IMG/VR virus record: IMGVR_UViG_3300037258_000590
Location: 1 to 64,000 of that record
Length of the DNA stretch: 64,000 bases
Source of the DNA: a virus
Strand: one strand, 5' to 3'
The notes beneath the pieces are model-generated. The model searched no databases and was not told where the DNA came from. It was given only the letters and a program-made list of their open reading frames with translations. How positions within the stretch are numbered: position 1 is the first letter of the stretch; each line of letters begins with the position of its first letter. This document shows positions 22,718 through 29,871 of this stretch, in pieces. The position numbers were made by a program, and so were the translations under genes.

Positions 22718-23178
22718 GCATCGAGCATCGCCGTGGCGACCTGTTCGCTTCCGGACTGCCCGCGCTCGCGCACGGCGTCAACTGCCGCGGGGCGATGGGC
22801 GCCGGTATTGCCCGCGGCTTCCGCGACCGGTGGCCGGACATGTACATGACGTACCGCGAAGCGTGCGCCAAGGGCGCCCTTCAGCCTGGGCAGGTCCTGA
22901 CCTGGGAGGACGAGCGCACCGGAACTGTCATATTCAATCTCGCGACCCAGCGGCTCACCGGCCCGGACGTGCAGCCCTGGGCTATCGTCACGGCTACCGG
23001 CCAGATGATCCTGGCCGCCCGGAACCGGGGCATCAAGCAGGTCGGCATGCCCATGATCGGCTGCGGGATCGGCGGCCTGAGGCCCGGCGTGCTCTGGGCC
23101 TGCCTGGAGCCGTTTTATGGCGCTCCCGTGGACCTGATCGTCTGCGAGTACGTACCCGCGGAGGGGGCCCGGCCATGA
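22714..23178 (+). CDS. Macro domain protein
   Basis: This is a 154-residue product from ATG 22714 (ATGA overlap). It starts MSIEHRRGDLFASG and carries the macro-domain signature: AHGVNCRGAMGAGIARGFRD (ligand-binding N and G-rich loop), then VIFNLATQ, then VGMPMIGCGIGGL. Macro domains bind ADP-ribose, and some remove it from proteins or DNA. The AHGVNCRGAMGAGIA form is closest to the ALC1/TARG1-like and DarG-type subgroup. No DarT-like toxin is adjacent. A role against NAD- or ADP-ribosylation-based host defence is possible but unproven. Confidence 0.8.
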   Translation: MSIEHRRGDLFASGLPALAHGVNCRGAMGAGIARGFRDRWPDMYMTYREACAKGALQPGQVLTWEDERTGTVIFNLATQRLTGPDVQPWAIVTATGQMILAARNRGIKQVGMPMIGCGIGGLRPGVLWACLEPFYGAPVDLIVCEYVPAEGARP

Positions 23179-23513
23179 CCGGCAGCCGCAGTGCTGGCTC
23201 CCTGCTCGTGATCATCGCCGCCATCGTGATCTTCGCGGTCTTGTGGGCCAGCGGCGCGTTCAAAGCGGCGGCCGGCAATATCACCTGCAAGAAACAGGCC
23301 GGCCAGCAGTACGAGCTGTGCATCACCGGGCAGCAGTACCCGGTTTACGTGCCGTACAGCACCTGGCGGGCCGCCCGGGTCGGCGGCTACTACGACGAAA
23401 GTACGCATCACGTGTTCGGCAGCGTCGATGATGACCCGCATGCGCCGCGCGGTGTCTTCGGCGGCGGCGATGACCCGCACGGATTCAGCGGTGGCGGAGA
23501 TGGCGGCCGGTGA
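23175..23513 (+). CDS. Single-TM protein with Cys-containing extracytoplasmic part
   Basis: This is a 112-residue product, ATG 23175 with a four-base overlap. A hydrophobic helix (about residues 8-26) is followed by a region with two Cys (ITCKKQAGQQYELCITGQQY) that could form a disulfide, and by a Gly/Asp/His-rich tail (GGGDDPHGFSGGGDGG). It is likely membrane-anchored with the tail outside. Family unknown. Confidence 0.65.
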   Translation: MTGSRSAGSLLVIIAAIVIFAVLWASGAFKAAAGNITCKKQAGQQYELCITGQQYPVYVPYSTWRAARVGGYYDESTHHVFGSVDDDPHAPRGVFGGGDDPHGFSGGGDGGR

Positions 23514-23722
23514 GCAGCAAAGCTCTCACTGACGAGGAACGCCGGGCCATCGCATCCCTGGAGCGGCTGGCAAAGCGCTGGCCGAAATCGCTCAAGCTGT
23601 TCAGCTGGTCCGGGACGCTGTGCGTTGTGCAGTCGGAGGCAGATCTCCTGGACGGGCCTGATCCGGACGCCGCCGTGATCACGACGATCCAAGGCATCCC
23701 GAACGGCGGAGGAGACCCGTGA
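23510..23722 (+). CDS. Small hypothetical protein
   Basis: This is a 70-residue product from GTG 23510 (GTGA overlap). It starts MSSKALTDEERRAIASLERL, a helix followed by a beta hairpin (SLKLFSWSGTLCVVQSEADL). No motif recognised; the start and stop are fixed by four-base overlaps. Confidence 0.6.
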   Translation: MSSKALTDEERRAIASLERLAKRWPKSLKLFSWSGTLCVVQSEADLLDGPDPDAAVITTIQGIPNGGGDP

Positions 23723-24030
23723 GCAGTGAAGCCGCCTGGTACCAGCCTGTCGCCTCCGCGGTGCAGGCCCGGCAGTGGGACGACCGGACTGATCTTACGG
23801 AAGAACTGGCCGACTGGTGTGATGGCTGGGCGTACACCGGGGACCGCCACGGCCATACCCGGCCGCCCTGGCAGCACCACACGTGCATCACGCCGGGTAC
23901 CCAGGCTGACGGCGGCAAAGGTCATGCTGACCCGGGGGACTGGATTATCCGGATCGCGCCCGGCGTCTACGAGATCCTGGAGCCGCCGGAATTCCAGGCC
24001 CGGTACCGCCGGATCCCGGCACCGTCATGA
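23719..24030 (+). CDS. PGDWIIR-type phage protein
   Basis: This is a 103-residue product from GTG 23719. The C-terminal half (HADPGDWIIRIAPGVYEI, then F-x-x-x-Y) is the common phage motif G-D-W-I-V-x-G-x-x-G-E-x-Y-x-C-x-P-x-x-F-x-x-x-Y, here without the usual Cys. Such proteins are widespread in phages and of unknown function. Confidence 0.7.
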   Translation: MSSEAAWYQPVASAVQARQWDDRTDLTEELADWCDGWAYTGDRHGHTRPPWQHHTCITPGTQADGGKGHADPGDWIIRIAPGVYEILEPPEFQARYRRIPAPS

Positions 24031-24350
24031 TCACCATCGAACGGCACTGGAAACGGCTGCGGCGTCCGGAGAACGGCGACGACGGATTCGAGGCCTGCGT
24101 GGCAATAACCGTACCGGGCCGGCGGCTGCGGCTCGGCGCGTTCTACGGCGAGGCGCCCGGCTCGCACATGGCCGGGAAACACGTTGCTGCCTGGCGTACC
24201 CGGATGGGCAGCTTCCGCGGTATCAATATCCGGTTCGGCTGGTGGCCGCGGCCGTGCGTCACGCTGCTGGCCCATACACGGCCGGAACGCTTCTACGACC
24301 GGCAGGACCCGCGCCTGGTCTGGGCGGAAGCTGTTACTGAGGAGGCATGA
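24027..24350 (+). CDS. Hypothetical protein
   Basis: This is a 107-residue product, ATG 24027 with a four-base overlap. It starts MITIERHWKRLRRPENGDDG and appears beta-rich (VAITVPGRRLRLGAFYGE; GSFRGINIRFGWWPRPCVTL). No recognised family. Confidence 0.6.
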   Translation: MITIERHWKRLRRPENGDDGFEACVAITVPGRRLRLGAFYGEAPGSHMAGKHVAAWRTRMGSFRGINIRFGWWPRPCVTLLAHTRPERFYDRQDPRLVWAEAVTEEA

Positions 24351-24643
24351 TGGCCCAGGAAGACGGAGATGTGCTCAGCGTGCCGTACAGTCCTGGTACG
24401 CGCCGCGCCGCTTCTGGCCTGGGCTACCTGACGTGCGGGCCCTGTGCTGCCGCAGGCGACAGTAACCCGAAAGGGCCGGTGCACCGGCAGAGCCGCGAGC
24501 TGTGGGTACGGCGGCGAGACCGGGCCCTGCACCATAACGGCGTAGATCCGGTGTCCGGGGCTTCGGCGGCCCTGGCCATGTGGCACCTGGACTTGCTCGG
24601 AACACCTGTCGCTGGGCTCAGCCCCGCACCCAGCACGTCATAG
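24347..24643 (+). CDS. Hypothetical protein
   Basis: This is a 98-residue product. ATG 24347 overlaps the previous stop. It has CGPCAAAGDSNPKGPVHR near residue 30 and a C-terminal Ser/Pro tail. It is the last gene of this coupled run; a 107-bp gap with only one tiny reading frame follows. Confidence 0.55.
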   Translation: MMAQEDGDVLSVPYSPGTRRAASGLGYLTCGPCAAAGDSNPKGPVHRQSRELWVRRRDRALHHNGVDPVSGASAALAMWHLDLLGTPVAGLSPAPSTS

Positions 24644-24675
24644 TCAGTCCGGCCGCACGCTCTGCAGAGGACATC

Positions 24676-24747
24676 ATGAACCCTGTTACCAGAGACCTGA
24701 TCGTCCGCGCGGCCGAGGTGACCGCGACGAGCCCGAAGGGGACGTAA
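24676..24747 (+). CDS. 23-residue small open frame
   Basis: ATG 24676 to TAA 24747 encodes MNPVTRDLIVRAAEVTATSP plus three residues, with cagagga upstream. It directly abuts the next start. It may be a real small protein or a leader peptide; evidence is weak. Confidence 0.3.
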   Translation: MNPVTRDLIVRAAEVTATSPKGT

Positions 24748-24750
24748 GTG

Positions 24751-25104
24751 ATGAAGGCCTTCCCCTGCAAGCCCTGCGGCGGCAGCCATGAGACCGACGT
24801 GCCCAAGTCGGCCGCCGACTGGCCCGTTGACGACTGGGGTGCGTTCATGGACGCTCAGTCTGAGCATGTCGCCGCACACGGTCGCACGGCTGACGCAGGC
24901 TCGCACATCAGGAAGCAGATGGCGCCGAGCAAGCGCGGTGATGGCTTCTACAAGGTCAAGTACGGCAGCAGCGAGAACGGCTCGCAGACCTTGTGCGGCG
25001 CGGCGGCGACCGACCGTGACATGGGCTGGGGCGACGCGAGGTTCGCCAAGAACCGCCAGTACGTGACGTGTGAGCGGTGCCTGGAACTGAGGCCGGCGCA
25101 GTGA
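24751..25104 (+). CDS. Zinc-binding-like hypothetical protein
   Basis: This is a 117-residue product from ATG 24751; GTG 24748 is directly before it. N-terminal CKPCGGSHE and C-terminal CGAAATDRDMGWGD then CERCLEL give two Cys pairs. The segment FYKVKYGSSENGSQTLCG recalls phage proteins containing a modified zinc knuckle. From about here to 28.3 kb the genes look stylistically different from those before (many begin MTP or MT and use more GAC/GAG codons), so this could be a cassette of other origin. Confidence 0.6.
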   Translation: MKAFPCKPCGGSHETDVPKSAADWPVDDWGAFMDAQSEHVAAHGRTADAGSHIRKQMAPSKRGDGFYKVKYGSSENGSQTLCGAAATDRDMGWGDARFAKNRQYVTCERCLELRPAQ

Positions 25105-25499
25105 GCGCGGCCCGGCTGACTCAGCGCGAACTGAGAGCCATCAGCGAAGCTCTTGCCGCTCGTCTCGCTGCCGAGATTGAGGACGTCGGCGACCTCACCT
25201 GCGAGGACTACGAGTCGGCCCAGCGGAAGATCGGCGGCCGGGTCAAGTGGCGCGCAGACGAGTTGGAGGACTGGCCCATGACCCCCAAGACCCCCTCAAG
25301 GCGCTGGCGCATCGCCACCGCCGTCAGCGCGGTCGATCTCCGCAGCGAGCGAGAGGCTTACGACGCCCTGAACGATCTCGCCGCGGACAAGACCATCGCC
25401 GGCCCCGGCACGCGCGTCACCGTCCACCACTGGGAAAACGGCCGCTGGGTGCTGTACGAGCGCGTCGTGATCACTGAGAACAGATGGGAACCGGCATGA
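25101..25499 (+). CDS. Hypothetical protein, possible two-part fusion
   Basis: This is a 132-residue product from GTG 25101 (GTGA overlap). Residues 1-60 are helical (LTQRELRAISEALAARLAAE). From Met60 (MTPKTPSRRWRIATA) a beta-rich part begins that ends in VTVHHWENGRWVLYERVVIT. Because the next gene also starts MTPKPKTPAP, the second half may once have been separate. No family known. Confidence 0.55.
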   Translation: MSAARLTQRELRAISEALAARLAAEIEDVGDLTCEDYESAQRKIGGRVKWRADELEDWPMTPKTPSRRWRIATAVSAVDLRSEREAYDALNDLAADKTIAGPGTRVTVHHWENGRWVLYERVVITENRWEPA

Positions 25500-25690
25500 C
25501 CCCCAAGCCCAAGACCCCCGCCCCGACGACCATCAAGTGCGCTTGGTGGGAGAACGCGGAGAGCCGCCGCCTGCGAGCCGGGCGATGGGAGTTCTACCGC
25601 GACCGCCGCGACTGGTGGATCGGCGTGTTCTTCGCGGGCGAGCGAGGGACATACTTCTGCTTCTTGACGCTAGTGGCAAAACGAGGCTGA
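25496..25690 (+). CDS. Small Trp-rich hypothetical protein
   Basis: This is a 64-residue product, ATG 25496 with a four-base overlap. It is basic at the N-terminus (MTPKPKTPAPTTIKCAWWEN), then Trp/Tyr/Phe-rich (WEFYRDRRDWWIGVFFAGER). A ten-residue open frame (MTPTPATGEV, 25694-25726) follows before the next gene and is probably not a gene. Confidence 0.55.
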   Translation: MTPKPKTPAPTTIKCAWWENAESRRLRAGRWEFYRDRRDWWIGVFFAGERGTYFCFLTLVAKRG

Positions 25691-25729
25691 CCCATGACCC
25701 CCACCCCTGCTACCGGAGAGGTGTAAGCG

Positions 25730-26047
25730 ATGAGCCCCACCGGAAACTGCGAAGCCTGCTGGCACCTGTGGTCCGTGCACGGCCCGGACGGATGCACGGG
25801 GAAGGTCTACCCGTCGTACTCGCTGACGGGCGAGCCGTGCACGTGCGAGCACACCGGGGCCGCCGTGGTGACTGGTACCTGCACCGGGTGCGACGGCACC
25901 GGCATGGTCTGGGTCGAGACCTGCACCTGCGGATCGGGCATGGACTTCCCGCACGAGCGCTACTGCGGTGCAGAGCAGTGCCCGAACGGCTGCCCGTTCA
26001 ACCCGCCGTCCCTCCTCGCTGCCAAGAACGGTGACGACGACCGATGA
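25730..26047 (+). CDS. Cys-rich protein with DnaJ-like zinc motifs
   Basis: This is a 105-residue product from ATG 25730 with GGAGAGG upstream. Eleven Cys: CEAC near the start, CTC, then CTGCDGTGMVW (the CxxCxGxG form of DnaJ-type zinc centres), CTCGSG and CGAEQCPNGC. Tight metal binding is likely. The partner is unknown. Confidence 0.65.
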   Translation: MSPTGNCEACWHLWSVHGPDGCTGKVYPSYSLTGEPCTCEHTGAAVVTGTCTGCDGTGMVWVETCTCGSGMDFPHERYCGAEQCPNGCPFNPPSLLAAKNGDDDR

Positions 26048-26172
26048 CCCCCCTAGACGGCCCCTTCATGACCGCAACCCAGCTCACCGACTACAGCGAC
26101 GAGCCGGGATACGCCATCCCCCCGGCCCCGGTTGCTGACGTTGAGCACGCCGACTACGAAGGAGAGGTGTGA
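26044..26172 (+). CDS. 42-residue acidic small protein
   Basis: ATG 26044 (ATGA overlap) to TGA 26172 encodes MTPLDGPFMTATQLTDYSDE and an acidic tail ending HADYEGEV. The final codons (gaaggagag) also form the ribosome-binding site of the gene at 26176. It is real by fit between neighbours. Function unknown. Confidence 0.5.
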   Translation: MTPLDGPFMTATQLTDYSDEPGYAIPPAPVADVEHADYEGEV

Positions 26173-26175
26173 CCG

Positions 26176-26481
26176 GTGCCGATTGACCCGAACCACCCGG
26201 CCGACCCGAACCTGGTTGTTCCGCCCGGCCAGATCAACGAGACCGTCCTCACCTTCAACGAAGGCGGCCAGGACTTCGACATTGACCACCTGGGCATCGG
26301 CTACCCCGACTCGCAGTGGGGCAACTTTGCCGTCTATCGCGGCGCGGAGATGGTGGCCGAGTTCTGCCTGCCCGAGCACGGCCTCAATCCCGAATACCAG
26401 GACCGGTCCCGGTTCTCCGTCACCGATGACGAGTTGGCCGAGCTTGCCCGCGAAGCGGTCGCGGACATGGAACGCGAGTGA
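26176..26481 (+). CDS. Hypothetical acidic protein with degraded paralogue downstream
   Basis: This is a 101-residue product from GTG 26176, preceded by GAAGGAGAGG. It starts MPIDPNHPADPNLVVPPGQI and contains ETVLTFNEGGQDFDIDHLGI. The segment E-T-x-x-T-x-x-x-G-G-Q-x-F-x-I-D-H recurs in the broken gene at 27569. A tiny 18-codon frame (26478-26534) separates it from the next gene. No recognised family. Confidence 0.6.
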   Translation: MPIDPNHPADPNLVVPPGQINETVLTFNEGGQDFDIDHLGIGYPDSQWGNFAVYRGAEMVAEFCLPEHGLNPEYQDRSRFSVTDDELAELAREAVADMERE

Positions 26482-26530
26482 GCGCAATGCCCACCCTGGA
26501 GCGCGCAGACTACGAGGAAGGCCCGAACCG

Positions 26531-26857
26531 ATGACCATCCGCATGATCCGCGACCGCCGCGACAATGACGGCCAGATCCGCTACGTCGTCGCCGGGCCCT
26601 GCGGCGCGGTCGAGTACCACGCGCTCCGCAGCGGCGGCCCGCTGGGTATCGAGTATCACTCCCCGCGCCCCCTGCATGATGAGGACCAGGAGCCGTCCCG
26701 GTGCGACATCCTCGAAGGCCCCTGCTACCCGGGCGGGACCAGCACAGGCGCGTCGGTCCTGCACCGCGAGTTCGAGGCGGCCGGAGGCGACGATGAGGTG
26801 ATCTGGCGCGAGCTGGAAGCCCGCTGCCGGGCCTGGGCGCAGAAGGCAGGACAGTGA
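26531..26857 (+). CDS. Hypothetical protein
   Basis: This is a 108-residue product from ATG 26531 with GAGGAAGG upstream. It starts MTIRMIRDRRDNDGQIRYVV; a beta-rich first half (VEYHALRSGGPLGIEYHSP) with two Cys is followed by a C-terminal helix (VIWRELEARCRAWAQKAG). The longer frame upstream is spurious. Confidence 0.55.
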   Translation: MTIRMIRDRRDNDGQIRYVVAGPCGAVEYHALRSGGPLGIEYHSPRPLHDEDQEPSRCDILEGPCYPGGTSTGASVLHREFEAAGGDDEVIWRELEARCRAWAQKAGQ

Positions 26858-27012
26858 CCGGCAGCGGCGGATTCGTCAGGGTGTCACAGCGCGAAGCCGC
26901 CGCGAGCAGCGTGGCGTGGCTAAGTGACGGCCAGCTCAACCACCTGATCTTCGCCTGCCACCAGCTAGCCGACGCGGCATCTGCCGAACTGAACGGGAGA
27001 CAGCCGCGATGA
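26854..27012 (+). CDS. 52-residue small protein
   Basis: GTG 26854 to TGA 27012, four-base overlaps at both ends. It encodes MTGSGGFVRVSQREAAASSV then a helix (LNHLIFACHQLADAASAEL). No function known. The double overlap is the main support. Confidence 0.5.
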   Translation: MTGSGGFVRVSQREAAASSVAWLSDGQLNHLIFACHQLADAASAELNGRQPR

Positions 27013-27443
27013 CTGAGCGCATCCGCTGGGCCGACGAGATCGTAAACGGCCACCCCGTCACCGCTGGCTACGTCGGCACTCTCACCGAGGCGGCGTTCCG
27101 GCTCTACGGGCCCGAGGGCGCTGACCGTCAGTGGCTCCTCGCGACCCGGCTCATCGCGGGCACTGAATTCCTCCCCGCCGACAAACCGGACGAGCTAAAG
27201 GCCGAGGCCGAACGCTTGCTGGCCGCGCTCGTCTCTTCCCTCGGTGCGATCTTCCCGACCGAGCCCGATGAGTCGACGGCATTCCAGGTGAGCGAGGCTC
27301 GCGACGTGCTGGCCCACTGGGACGCGATGCGCCACGACGACGACGGCAGGATCTACGACCGGGAGCGGGTGCTCGCGGATCAGGTACGCGGACTGCTCGC
27401 CATCATCGACCAGGCCGGCCCGCTCAAGGAGACTGACCGATGA
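27009..27443 (+). CDS. Hypothetical protein
   Basis: This is a 144-residue product, ATG 27009 with a four-base overlap. It starts MTERIRWADEIVNGHPVTAG and contains VGTLTEAAFRLYGPEGADRQ and WLLATRLIAGTEFLPADKPD, then two helices. Segments like W-x-x-x-I-x-G-x-x-A-x-V-G are common in small Streptomyces phage proteins. Function unknown. Confidence 0.6.
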   Translation: MTERIRWADEIVNGHPVTAGYVGTLTEAAFRLYGPEGADRQWLLATRLIAGTEFLPADKPDELKAEAERLLAALVSSLGAIFPTEPDESTAFQVSEARDVLAHWDAMRHDDDGRIYDRERVLADQVRGLLAIIDQAGPLKETDR

Positions 27444-27565
27444 CCGGAACCCGCTTCACCCAGCACCAGGACGTGCGCGAGACGGGGCACCCGGTGGAAG
27501 TCAAGACCATCTCAGCGACGGTGTACGCCTTGGAGCCCGCCCCCACGGCGGCTGGAGAGGAATAG
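27440..27565 (+). CDS. 41-residue small protein
   Basis: ATG 27440 (four-base overlap) to TAG 27565 encodes MTGTRFTQHQDVRETGHPVE then VKTISATVYALEP. Likely a small beta protein; function unknown. GGAGAGGAA at its end could serve the following broken gene. Confidence 0.45.
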   Translation: MTGTRFTQHQDVRETGHPVEVKTISATVYALEPAPTAAGEE

Positions 27566-27568
27566 AGC

Positions 27569-27682
27569 ATGCCTGACGAGACGATCGCCACCTACACCAA
27601 CGGCGGCCAGGCCTTCGAGATCGACCACCAAGGTCCGCGAGGCCATCACCCGCATCCTGACCGGAAAGGGTGGCGACGATGA
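27569..27682 (+). pseudogene. Truncated, frameshifted paralogue of the gene at 26176
   Basis: ATG 27569 opens MPDETIATYTNGGQAFEIDH, which matches E-T-x-x-T-x-x-x-G-G-Q-x-F-x-I-D-H of the 26176 gene. After IDH the frame turns into QGPRGHHPHPDRKGWRR and stops at 27682. In another frame the same bases read KVREAITRILTGKGGDDE, which looks like a normal protein C-terminus. The simplest reading is a deletion that removed the middle and shifted the frame. Confidence 0.55.
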
Positions 27683-27969
27683 GCACTGACGAACCTGCCG
27701 CCATCTTGGCCGGGATCAAGGAACGCTACGCCAAGACCGGGGGCGGCTACTCGTCCAACCCCGGCGATTACATCCGCAGCGCCGAAGACGTGCCGTATCT
27801 CCTCGCTGCCGTTAAGGCCGCGCTGGCTCACCACGTCGAAGCCGTGATCGACGTCGCCCGGCCCAGGTTCCATTACTGCCAGACCTGCTCCGGCCATCCC
27901 GCGTGGCCGTGTCCTGAAGTCCGGGACATCCGGGCGGCACTAGCCGGGGAGGAGGCTGGCGATGCCTAG
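27679..27969 (+). CDS. Hypothetical protein
   Basis: This is a 96-residue product from ATG 27679 (ATGA overlap with the broken gene). It starts MSTDEPAAILAGIKERYAKT; DVPYLLAAVKAALAHHVEAV is a helix of the type found in many short actinobacterial proteins after an I-x-E-R-x-x-x-x-T-x-G start. C-terminal CQTCSGHPAWPC could bind zinc. Confidence 0.6.
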   Translation: MSTDEPAAILAGIKERYAKTGGGYSSNPGDYIRSAEDVPYLLAAVKAALAHHVEAVIDVARPRFHYCQTCSGHPAWPCPEVRDIRAALAGEEAGDA

Positions 27970-28252
27970 ATGGCGCGACAAATTCACCACTGAGGGGATC
28001 CACCTGCGCACCCTCAGCGAGGTGAAGGGCGGCGATCCCGTGATCGTCCGCGATGCAGGGGGCGAGTTCCTTCCCCGTGTCGCCACGACCGGCGTCATCA
28101 GGGGCGGCAGCTTCCTTGTGGTCTGGGTAGCCCGCAGCGAGGAGATAGCCGGGGCGCTGCGCGAGGGGGATGTGCCCGAGCAGGTCCCGTGGCCTGCCAC
28201 TGACGTCTGGGTGCCGGGCGAGGAGCCGAAGAAGGACAGTAGCGATGAGTAA
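27962..28252 (+). CDS. Hypothetical protein, last of early run
   Basis: This is a 96-residue product from ATG 27962, eight-base overlap. It starts MPRWRDKFTTEGIHLRTLSE and is beta-rich (DPVIVRDAGGEFLPRVATTG; GGSFLVVWVARSEEI). Only ten- and sixteen-codon frames follow before the convergent lysis genes. No hairpin terminator is evident in 28253-28302. Confidence 0.55.
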   Translation: MPRWRDKFTTEGIHLRTLSEVKGGDPVIVRDAGGEFLPRVATTGVIRGGSFLVVWVARSEEIAGALREGDVPEQVPWPATDVWVPGEEPKKDSSDE

Positions 28253-28302
28253 GACCGAGGAGGCTGGGGACGGGTGAGCTTCGTCCGGCTCAACGCCCTG
28301 GT

Positions 28303-28890
28303 TCACCAGTTGACGTGCAGGTAGAAACTGGGCGCGGACCAGGCGTCATCATGCCACCCGACCCGCGTACCCGTGTGCTGGGCGCCGAATGTGGTTGCCC
28401 GCCATTTCGTCACGATCTCCACGTGGTAGGGCGCGGATACCGGGCCCCACAACGCCAGGTCGCCGCGCCGCGGGTGATAGGTGATGGTGAACCGGGTGCC
28501 GATCTCGGCTGCGATGTCATAGGTGTCCCGCGGCCAGTTCTTCAGCCCGATCGACGTGGCCGACCAGGCGACCAGGCCCGAGCAGTCAAAATACGACGGG
28601 CCGGCCGCGCCGTAGACGTACCAGTCCCCGGTCCGGGTCTCGGCCCGGTCCAGGATCCGCTGGCCCACCGAGATCGCAGTGGCTTTCGAGTCCGCGGTGG
28701 CCATGGTTTTCGCGCTCATGGCGGCTATGGCCTGCGTACTCGTGGCGGCTATGATCTGCGTACTCGTGGCGGCTATGGTCTGCGTACTCGTAGCGGCCAG
28801 GGCCGGCAGAGCAGACAGCGCTGAGCCAGCGGCGAGCAGTGCGGCCAGGATCACGATGAATGCGCCGAGACGGCGCAAGGCGGCGGCCAT
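28303..28890 (-). CDS. Secreted NlpC/P60 endopeptidase
   Basis: This is a 195-residue product from ATG 28890, which overlaps the upstream stop as TGATG; the longer frame to 29013 is spurious. Residues 1-33 form a signal peptide (basic start, hydrophobic core, ALPALAA). Residues 34-60 are a repetitive Ala/Thr/Ser linker. The catalytic domain shows YFDCSGLVAW with nucleophile Cys103 and PYHVEIVTKW with His156, the NlpC/P60 pattern, preceded by WYVYGAAGPS. The family cleaves peptide stems of peptidoglycan. With the neighbouring transglycosylase it forms a secreted two-enzyme lysis pair. Confidence 0.85.
   Translation of the reverse strand: MAAALRRLGAFIVILAALLAAGSALSALPALAATSTQTIAATSTQIIAATSTQAIAAMSAKTMATADSKATAISVGQRILDRAETRTGDWYVYGAAGPSYFDCSGLVAWSATSIGLKNWPRDTYDIAAEIGTRFTITYHPRRGDLALWGPVSAPYHVEIVTKWRATTFGAQHTGTRVGWHDDAWSAPSFYLHVNW
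28721..28792 (-). repeat. 24-bp tandem repeat in NlpC/P60 linker
   Basis: Three copies of a 24-bp unit (gcggctatg, two variable bases, tgcgtactcgtg) run through 28721-28744, 28745-28768 and 28769-28792. On the minus strand they encode an eight-residue AATSTQxI-type repeat in the linker between signal peptide and catalytic domain. Confidence 0.85.
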
Positions 28891-29765
28891 CACACGCAGT
28901 CGTACTTGGTGGACCACGGATTCCAGTTGGTGCCGTCGCTGCTCATCGCGACTGCGCGGCGCACGTTGGCGTACGGGTTGAGCATCGCGTAGCCGCCCGC
29001 GTGGATCTGCCACAGTCCCCAGTCATCGGTGGGGGAGATCGCCGCCGGGTTCCCGCCCGACTCGTGCTCGGCGATGCAGGCAGCGACCGCTGCGGTTGAC
29101 CGCGAACCGCCCGCGCTCTCCCACAAGGCTTCCAGGCCCGTGTAGGAGAAGACGCCACCGTGGTACGCGGCCGGATTCTCCGACCGGTGGGAAGAACGAG
29201 CAGCGGCGCTCACGTGCGCAGCGAGCTGGACGGCTGGCGCCCGTTTCGGCAGCGGAGCCCGGTCCAGCATCCCGGGCACGTACGCGCACGCGAGGTACAG
29301 ATGCTGTCCGGCGGTCAGGTCGTTCGCGTTCCAGGCCGTCCACCCGCGGGCCCGGCTGGCGGCGTAGATGCCGGTCCAGTCCCGGGATGCCCCGCAGTAG
29401 CGTGCAGCGATCGCGCTGGCCGAATCGCCGGCTCGCACGGTGTAGACCCTGGCCGCGGCAGCTTCCCGGGCCTTCATGACGGTCAGGGCCGTGCGCGCGA
29501 GGACGCTCTTGTCCTGGCTGGCTCCTCCGGTGGCCGCCGAGGCGCCCGCAGCCGCGACCGCGGCGTCCTGGCTGGTCAGCGCAAATGTGAGCGGCTGCGC
29601 TGATGCTGAGGTAAACGCCCCCAGCAATCCCGCCAGCGCGATGGCGACAGCGGCAAGTGCGGTACCCGCGATGACGTAGGACACCCGGCGGGGCCCGGTC
29701 AGGGGCTGTATGTGACGGCCGTGACGGAGGGCGTGCAGAGGGCGTCTAGGAGCGCGATGGCGCAT
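28890..29765 (-). CDS. LysM / lytic transglycosylase-like secreted protein
   Basis: This is a 291-residue product from ATG 29765 with GGGAG upstream; an in-frame start at 29807 lacks a site. It has a basic N-terminus, then a hydrophobic signal/anchor (about residues 30-52). A LysM domain spans 107-161 (RVYTVRAGDSASAIAARYCG, then IYAASR and GQHLYLAC). The C-terminal domain 206-291 (YTGLEALWESAGGS, then CIAEHESGGNPAAISPTDDW and GLWQIHAGGY) is the soluble transglycosylase/resuscitation-factor fold, with Glu235 as likely catalytic acid. LysM binds glycan and the enzyme domain cuts the sugar backbone. Confidence 0.85.
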   Translation of the reverse strand: MRHRAPRRPLHALRHGRHIQPLTGPRRVSYVIAGTALAAVAIALAGLLGAFTSASAQPLTFALTSQDAAVAAAGASAATGGASQDKSVLARTALTVMKAREAAAARVYTVRAGDSASAIAARYCGASRDWTGIYAASRARGWTAWNANDLTAGQHLYLACAYVPGMLDRAPLPKRAPAVQLAAHVSAAARSSHRSENPAAYHGGVFSYTGLEALWESAGGSRSTAAVAACIAEHESGGNPAAISPTDDWGLWQIHAGGYAMLNPYANVRRAVAMSSDGTNWNPWSTKYDCV

Positions 29766-29871
29766 GTGATCTCCCGGCAGTGGCGGCGGACCAGGGAATC
29801 CTGGCATCGCCGGGGATCACCGGACAATAACTGGGGCGCGCCAGTTCCGCTCATGAGCGCGTCACGGCGCG

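Noticed and set aside
25694-25726. Ten-codon frame MTPTPATGEV
   Set aside because: Too short and lies in the leader of the next gene; likely incidental or part of its ribosome-binding region.
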